A stretch of DNA of 17,879 nt from JAJDGF01 sp031549325. Lineage in GTDB: Bacteria; Bacillota; Clostridia; Christensenellales; Aristaeellaceae. The DNA is taken from contig JAVBQA010000087.1 in the NCBI GenBank assembly GCA_031549325.1, forward strand, positions 1 through 17,879, given 5' to 3'. Below are positions 15,263-17,879 of the stretch, piece after piece. Positions within the stretch are counted from its first letter, which is position 1. Every line of letters starts with the position of its first letter. The position numbers and the translations under genes were made by a program. The notes below the pieces were generated by a model. The model searched no databases. It was not told where the DNA came from and saw only the letters and a program-made list of their open reading frames with translations.

Positions 15263-16000
15263 ATGGACTTCATCAGCCTGACGCTGGACAACCTGGCTGC
15301 CGAGCACCTGTGCTGCGCCATCGCGGACAAGAAACACCAGACGGGCGTGGAGGCAAAGAAGCGTTGGTTACAGGAGGAAATCCAGCACGGTCACGTGTTC
15401 CGCAAGCTGGACGCCAAGGGCAAGGTCTTCATCGAGTACGCGCCCATCGAGCGCGCGCTTGCGCCGGTGCTCGGGGATAACTATCTGTACATCTATTGCC
15501 TGTGGGTGTCGGGCAGCTTCAAGGGCAAGGGCCATGGCAGGGCGCTGATGGATGGCTGCATTGAGGACGCCAGGGCGCAGGGCAAAGCGGGCGTCTGCGC
15601 CATCGCCGGGCAAAAGAAAAAGCCGTTCCTGTCGGACGGCGGATTTCTCGGAAAATTCGGATTTGAGCGCGTGGATGCGGTGGATGATTACGAGCTGCTG
15701 GCGCTCTCGTTTGACGGCAGCAAGCCCAGCTTTTCGGGCAGCGCGCGCGCCCGGCACATCGATTCGAAGGAGCTGACGATCTATTACAGCATCCAGTGCC
15801 CATACATTCTGGATTGTATCGCCCAGTGCAAGGCGTACTGCGAGGCCAGAGGCGTACCGCTGCGGCTGGTTCCAGTGGAGAACCGCGCGCAGGCGATTGA
15901 CCTCCCCTGCGTGTTCAACAATTGGGCCACGTTTCTGAACGGGGAACTTGTGGGAACACAGCCGCTGAACGAAGGATATCTAAAAAAGCGAATCGGGTGA
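15263..16000 (+). CDS. GNAT acetyltransferase fused to a YoaP-like C-terminal domain
   Basis: A 245-residue two-domain protein. Residues 1 to about 150 form a GNAT fold with the acetyl-CoA loop in VSGSFKGKGHGRALMDGC (83-99) and the FGFERVD strand (132-138). Residues 170-245 match the YoaP-like module: a first strand LTIYYSIQCPYILDCI with Cys179 and Cys185, then LPCVFNNWATFLNGELVGTQPLNEGYLKK, which looks thioredoxin-like. The same architecture occurs in Bacillus YoaP; the acceptor substrate is unknown. It starts at the ATG at 15263, after AAAGGGGAA. Its last 21 bases overlap the tail of the convergent gene, and its terminator lies inside that gene. It may be the last gene of the unit starting with the zinc dehydrogenase. 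Confidence 0.87.
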   Translation: MDFISLTLDNLAAEHLCCAIADKKHQTGVEAKKRWLQEEIQHGHVFRKLDAKGKVFIEYAPIERALAPVLGDNYLYIYCLWVSGSFKGKGHGRALMDGCIEDARAQGKAGVCAIAGQKKKPFLSDGGFLGKFGFERVDAVDDYELLALSFDGSKPSFSGSARARHIDSKELTIYYSIQCPYILDCIAQCKAYCEARGVPLRLVPVENRAQAIDLPCVFNNWATFLNGELVGTQPLNEGYLKKRIG

Positions 16001-16501
16001 TGGGGTCGCGGTGGGCAGCGCTTCGAGCGCTGCCTCTTTTTCTTCCTCGGCCAGGCGCAGTGCCTGCCGCCCGTAGCACAGGATGCAGGGTGTGCGGATC
16101 TCCTTGGCCTCGGTGAAGCTGAGCGCCGTGACGCCGGTGGCCAGCCGAAGACCCAGACACTTCTCCCGCGCGTGGTAGCGGCGGCCGTGGGGCGCGATGT
16201 ACACCGTGGCGGCGGGGGTGTCCTCCCTGAACAGCGTCGTCTGAAGCTCAGCGCTGGCGATGCCGTCTGTTTTCAGCCCGGACGCCTTCTGGAAGGCCTC
16301 CACGGCGCGAAGCGTCTGCTTGCCGTAGACGCCATCGGCGAGTCCGTGCAGGTAGCCCAGCTGGCGCAGCCGATCCTGCAGCTGGATCACAGCCTCACCC
16401 TGGCTGCCCGATTTCAGCGGTGGATCGGTTTCGGCGTGCGCAAAGGAGGCCATCAGCGACAACGCCAGCAGCAGAAGCAAAATGCGCGCGCGCGTGTTCA
16501 T
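15980..16501 (-). CDS. Secreted peptidoglycan-binding domain protein with a His-Cys-CxxC module
   Basis: A 173-residue exported protein. Residues 1-23 form a cleavable signal peptide (MNTRAR, a Leu-rich core, ASFAHA). A PG_binding_1 domain follows at about 30-91 (SGSQGEAVIQLQDRLRQLGYL, DGVYGKQTLRAVEAFQKASGL). Residues 99-143 read VYIAPHGRRYHAREKCLGL, then TPCILC; His110, Cys115, Cys139 and Cys142 look like a metal-binding set of the YHxxxxC...CxxC kind seen at the ends of secreted Firmicute proteins. The tail is Glu/Ala-rich then TATPSPDSLF. The ATG at 16501 follows GGAGGGGGG; an ATG at 16519 would overlap that site. It probably binds the cell wall; no catalytic domain is present. Its stop end overlaps the GNAT gene by 21 bases. 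Confidence 0.88.
   Translation of the reverse strand: MNTRARILLLLLALSLMASFAHAETDPPLKSGSQGEAVIQLQDRLRQLGYLHGLADGVYGKQTLRAVEAFQKASGLKTDGIASAELQTTLFREDTPAATVYIAPHGRRYHAREKCLGLRLATGVTALSFTEAKEIRTPCILCYGRQALRLAEEEKEAALEALPTATPSPDSLF
16014..16044 (+). terminator. Intrinsic terminator of the GNAT gene, inside the convergent coding region
   Basis: GGCAGCGC / GCGCTGCC form an 8-bp stem closed by a T-A pair and a 3-base loop, followed at once by TCTTTTTCTT. It starts 14 bases after the acetyltransferase stop and lies wholly inside the last codons of the opposing peptidoglycan-binding gene, where it encodes the Glu/Lys/Ala-rich tail. Confidence 0.8.
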
Positions 16502-16533
16502 GGGCGTTCCCCCCTCCATTGGTGTCTACTGGC

Positions 16534-16562
16534 ATTTTACTATAAGAAGGAAGGCTAAGCAA
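16534..16562 (-). promoter_or_regulatory. Possible promoter of the peptidoglycan-binding protein gene
   Basis: Read on the minus strand, TTGCTT (16562-16557) and TAAAAT (16539-16534, 5/6) are 17 bases apart, with the ATG at 16501. The -35 match is only 3/6, so the call is tentative. Confidence 0.4.
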
Positions 16563-16858
16563 GCACCCCAGAGGCAGCAGTCCCGCAAGACGTCGTGACA
16601 ACAAGAATTATGCTTGACCGGCGCCGCGCGGCTGTGCCGCCGGAATGCTGGCCATACGCGGCGGGTGTCAAGCCAGATCGGCCGATCACGGCACCGCTGG
16701 CTTCGAATTTTGAAGCGCATCCCAATCCGAAAGGATTGCAAGATAGACGTTTTCCACAATCCATTCGCCGCATCGACCCGCGACATGCCCGCTTCACGAA
16801 GTGAGTTTTGGGCGCATGCCACAAGGCTTGACAATCTGGCAAAAAGAATCACGGTTGG
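16563..16858. other. Gene-free stretch before the hydroxyacid dehydrogenase gene
   Basis: Nothing here reads as a gene: the open frames on both strands are short, overlap each other, have no ribosome binding site and resemble no family. Codon-like GC periodicity seen in the neighbours is absent. It contains several TTGAC/GTCAA half-sites (TGACAA 16596, TTGAC 16614, GTCAAG 16668, TTGACAA 16828) and short imperfect hairpins such as GCTTC-7-GAAGC near 16700. It could be a regulatory region, a decayed gene or an unrecognised RNA. Confidence 0.45.
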
Positions 16859-16889
16859 TTGTCAAAATGGATTCGCTATCGTGTATAAT
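16859..16889 (+). promoter_or_regulatory. Promoter of the D-2-hydroxyacid dehydrogenase gene
   Basis: TTGTCA (16859-16864) and a perfect TATAAT (16884-16889) are 19 bases apart, slightly wider than optimal. The predicted start near 16896 leaves about 26 bases of leader, with GGAGG 6 bases before the ATG at 16922. The -35 lies in the right arm of an inverted repeat (TTGACAA 16828-16834, TTGTCAA 16859-16865). Confidence 0.66.
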
Positions 16890-16921
16890 GAGTGCATTGT
16901 GAGATGGATGGGAGGATGCGC

Positions 16922-17866
16922 ATGATGAAAATTGTGATTCTGGACGGTTACACGGAGAACCCGGGCGACCTGAGTTGGGGAGGGTTCGAGGCGCTTGGGG
17001 CGCTGACCGTGTACGACAGGACGCCCGCCGATCAGGTCGTTTCGCGGATCGGCGACGCACAGGTCGTGTATACCAACAAGACGCCCATCACCCGGGAAAC
17101 ACTGGCCGCGTGCCCGGGCGTGAGGTTTATCGGGGTGTTGGCCACTGGGTATAATGTGGTGGATGTGGAAGCCGCGAAGGCCGCAGGTGTCCTGGTGGCC
17201 AACATTCCGACCTACGGCACCACGGCGGTGGCGCAGTTCGTGTTCGCGCTGCTGCTGGAGCTGTGTCACCACGTGGGCGCGCACGCGGGCGCGGTTCAGG
17301 CCGGGCGCTGGAGCGAATGCCCGGATTTCTGCTTCTGGGACTATCCGCTGGTGGAACTGGCTGGGAAGACCATGGGCATTGTCGGCTATGGCCGCATCGG
17401 TCAGTCCACCGCCCAGATTGCGCGCGCGTTTGGGATGAGGGTACTGGCGTATGACGCGTTTGTGCAGGCGCCCGAGGTGGTGCCTTTGGATCAGCTGCTT
17501 CAGGAGTCCGACGTGGTGTCGCTGCATTGCCCGCTGTTCCCCGAGACGGCAGGAATGATGAATGCGCAGGCGTTCGCCAAGATGAAGCGCGGCGCGATGC
17601 TGATCAACACCTCGAGGGGACCGTTAGTCGTGGAGCAGGATTTAAAGGACGCGCTGGCAAGCGGGCATCTGGCCGGCGCGGCGTGCGATGTGGTATCTAC
17701 CGAGCCCATCAAGAAGGACAATGTGCTGCTGGGCGCGCCGAACATGCTCATCACGCCGCACATCGCGTGGGCCCCCAAGGAAAGCCGCCAGCGGCTGATG
17801 GACATCGCAGTGGCCAATTTGCGGGCGTTTGTGGATGGCGCGCCGATCAACATCGTGAACAAGTAG
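16922..17866 (+). CDS. NAD-dependent D-2-hydroxyacid dehydrogenase (hydroxypyruvate/glycerate type)
   Basis: A 314-residue D-2-hydroxyacid dehydrogenase. The catalytic domain begins VILDGYTENPGDLSW, typical of glycerate dehydrogenase/hydroxypyruvate reductase members. The Rossmann motif GYGRIG (155-160) is followed by Asp178, predicting NAD(H). The catalytic triad is visible: Arg232 (NTSRGPLV), Glu261 (STEP) and His280 (TPHIAW). It reduces a 2-keto acid to the D-hydroxy acid or the reverse; hydroxypyruvate or glyoxylate is the most likely substrate, but other 2-keto acids are possible. The ATG at 16922 is favoured by GGAGG 6 bases upstream; 16925 is a near alternative. It has its own promoter, and the window ends 13 bases after the stop, so downstream partners are unknown. 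Confidence 0.93.
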   Translation: MMKIVILDGYTENPGDLSWGGFEALGALTVYDRTPADQVVSRIGDAQVVYTNKTPITRETLAACPGVRFIGVLATGYNVVDVEAAKAAGVLVANIPTYGTTAVAQFVFALLLELCHHVGAHAGAVQAGRWSECPDFCFWDYPLVELAGKTMGIVGYGRIGQSTAQIARAFGMRVLAYDAFVQAPEVVPLDQLLQESDVVSLHCPLFPETAGMMNAQAFAKMKRGAMLINTSRGPLVVEQDLKDALASGHLAGAACDVVSTEPIKKDNVLLGAPNMLITPHIAWAPKESRQRLMDIAVANLRAFVDGAPINIVNK

Positions 17867-17879
17867 GCCGAGAGGGTGC

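Noticed and set aside
3088..16674. GTCAAGCC shared by the lhr promoter, the lhr terminator loop and the 16.67-kb spacer
   Set aside because: Only 8 bases, in unrelated contexts; likely chance.
16828..16833. Perfect TTGACA as a -35 box
   Set aside because: No -10-like sequence lies 16-19 bases downstream; kept only as part of an inverted repeat.
16526..16852. 108-codon minus-strand frame in the gene-free stretch
   Set aside because: No ribosome binding site, low-similarity composition with many Cys/Arg/Trp, and it competes with equally poor frames on both strands.

Overview
The window is GC-rich bacterial chromosomal DNA with strong GGAGG-type ribosome binding sites, sigma-A-like promoters and compact intrinsic terminators. 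A carbohydrate ABC permease, a CarD-family regulator, a lipoprotein barnase with its barstar and a YoaP-type acetyltransferase together suggest a Gram-positive, probably clostridial (Christensenellales-like) gut-type bacterium. The phylum is a reasonable inference; the order is a guess. There is no tRNA, rRNA, CRISPR array, insertion sequence or phage gene that I can see.

Layout. 1-340: the 3' end of a sugar ABC permease gene and a bidirectional terminator. 340-3006 (minus): a PMCA-type calcium P-type ATPase. 3007-3145: a divergent spacer with a strong promoter and a palindrome over its -35 box. 3146-7234 (plus): an Lhr-type large helicase, closed by a terminator shared with the convergent Ldh_2-family dehydrogenase (7340-8437, minus). 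8438-8733: an AT-rich spacer with a 12-bp direct repeat and a promoter for a CarD-like regulator (8734-9273). 9274-9612: about 340 bases without a gene, holding the carD-like terminator and a promoter. 9613-11548 (plus): a membrane-anchored barnase-type RNase, its barstar inhibitor and a beta-propeller lactonase. 11632-12617 (minus): a two-gene operon of a membrane-anchored unknown protein and a DsbA/FrnE-like protein. 12730-16000 (plus): a zinc alcohol dehydrogenase, a Gfo/Idh/MocA oxidoreductase, a TfoX C-terminal-domain protein and a GNAT-YoaP protein. 15980-16501 (minus): a secreted peptidoglycan-binding protein overlapping the GNAT gene tail to tail. 16502-16921: a stretch of about 420 bases with promoters but no gene. 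16922-17866 (plus): a D-2-hydroxyacid dehydrogenase.

How the genes relate. Most are housekeeping or catabolic: four NAD(P)-dependent dehydrogenases and a sugar transporter suggest use of sugars, polyols and sugar acids, but they sit in separate transcription units. The most distinctive unit is the barnase/barstar pair. The nuclease has a lipobox instead of a cleaved secretion signal. All the catalytic residues are kept, while barnase Arg59 and its barstar partner Trp38 have both been replaced, as expected if the pair has co-evolved its own interface. I see no delivery system, so its role (extracellular RNA use, surface defence or competition) is open.
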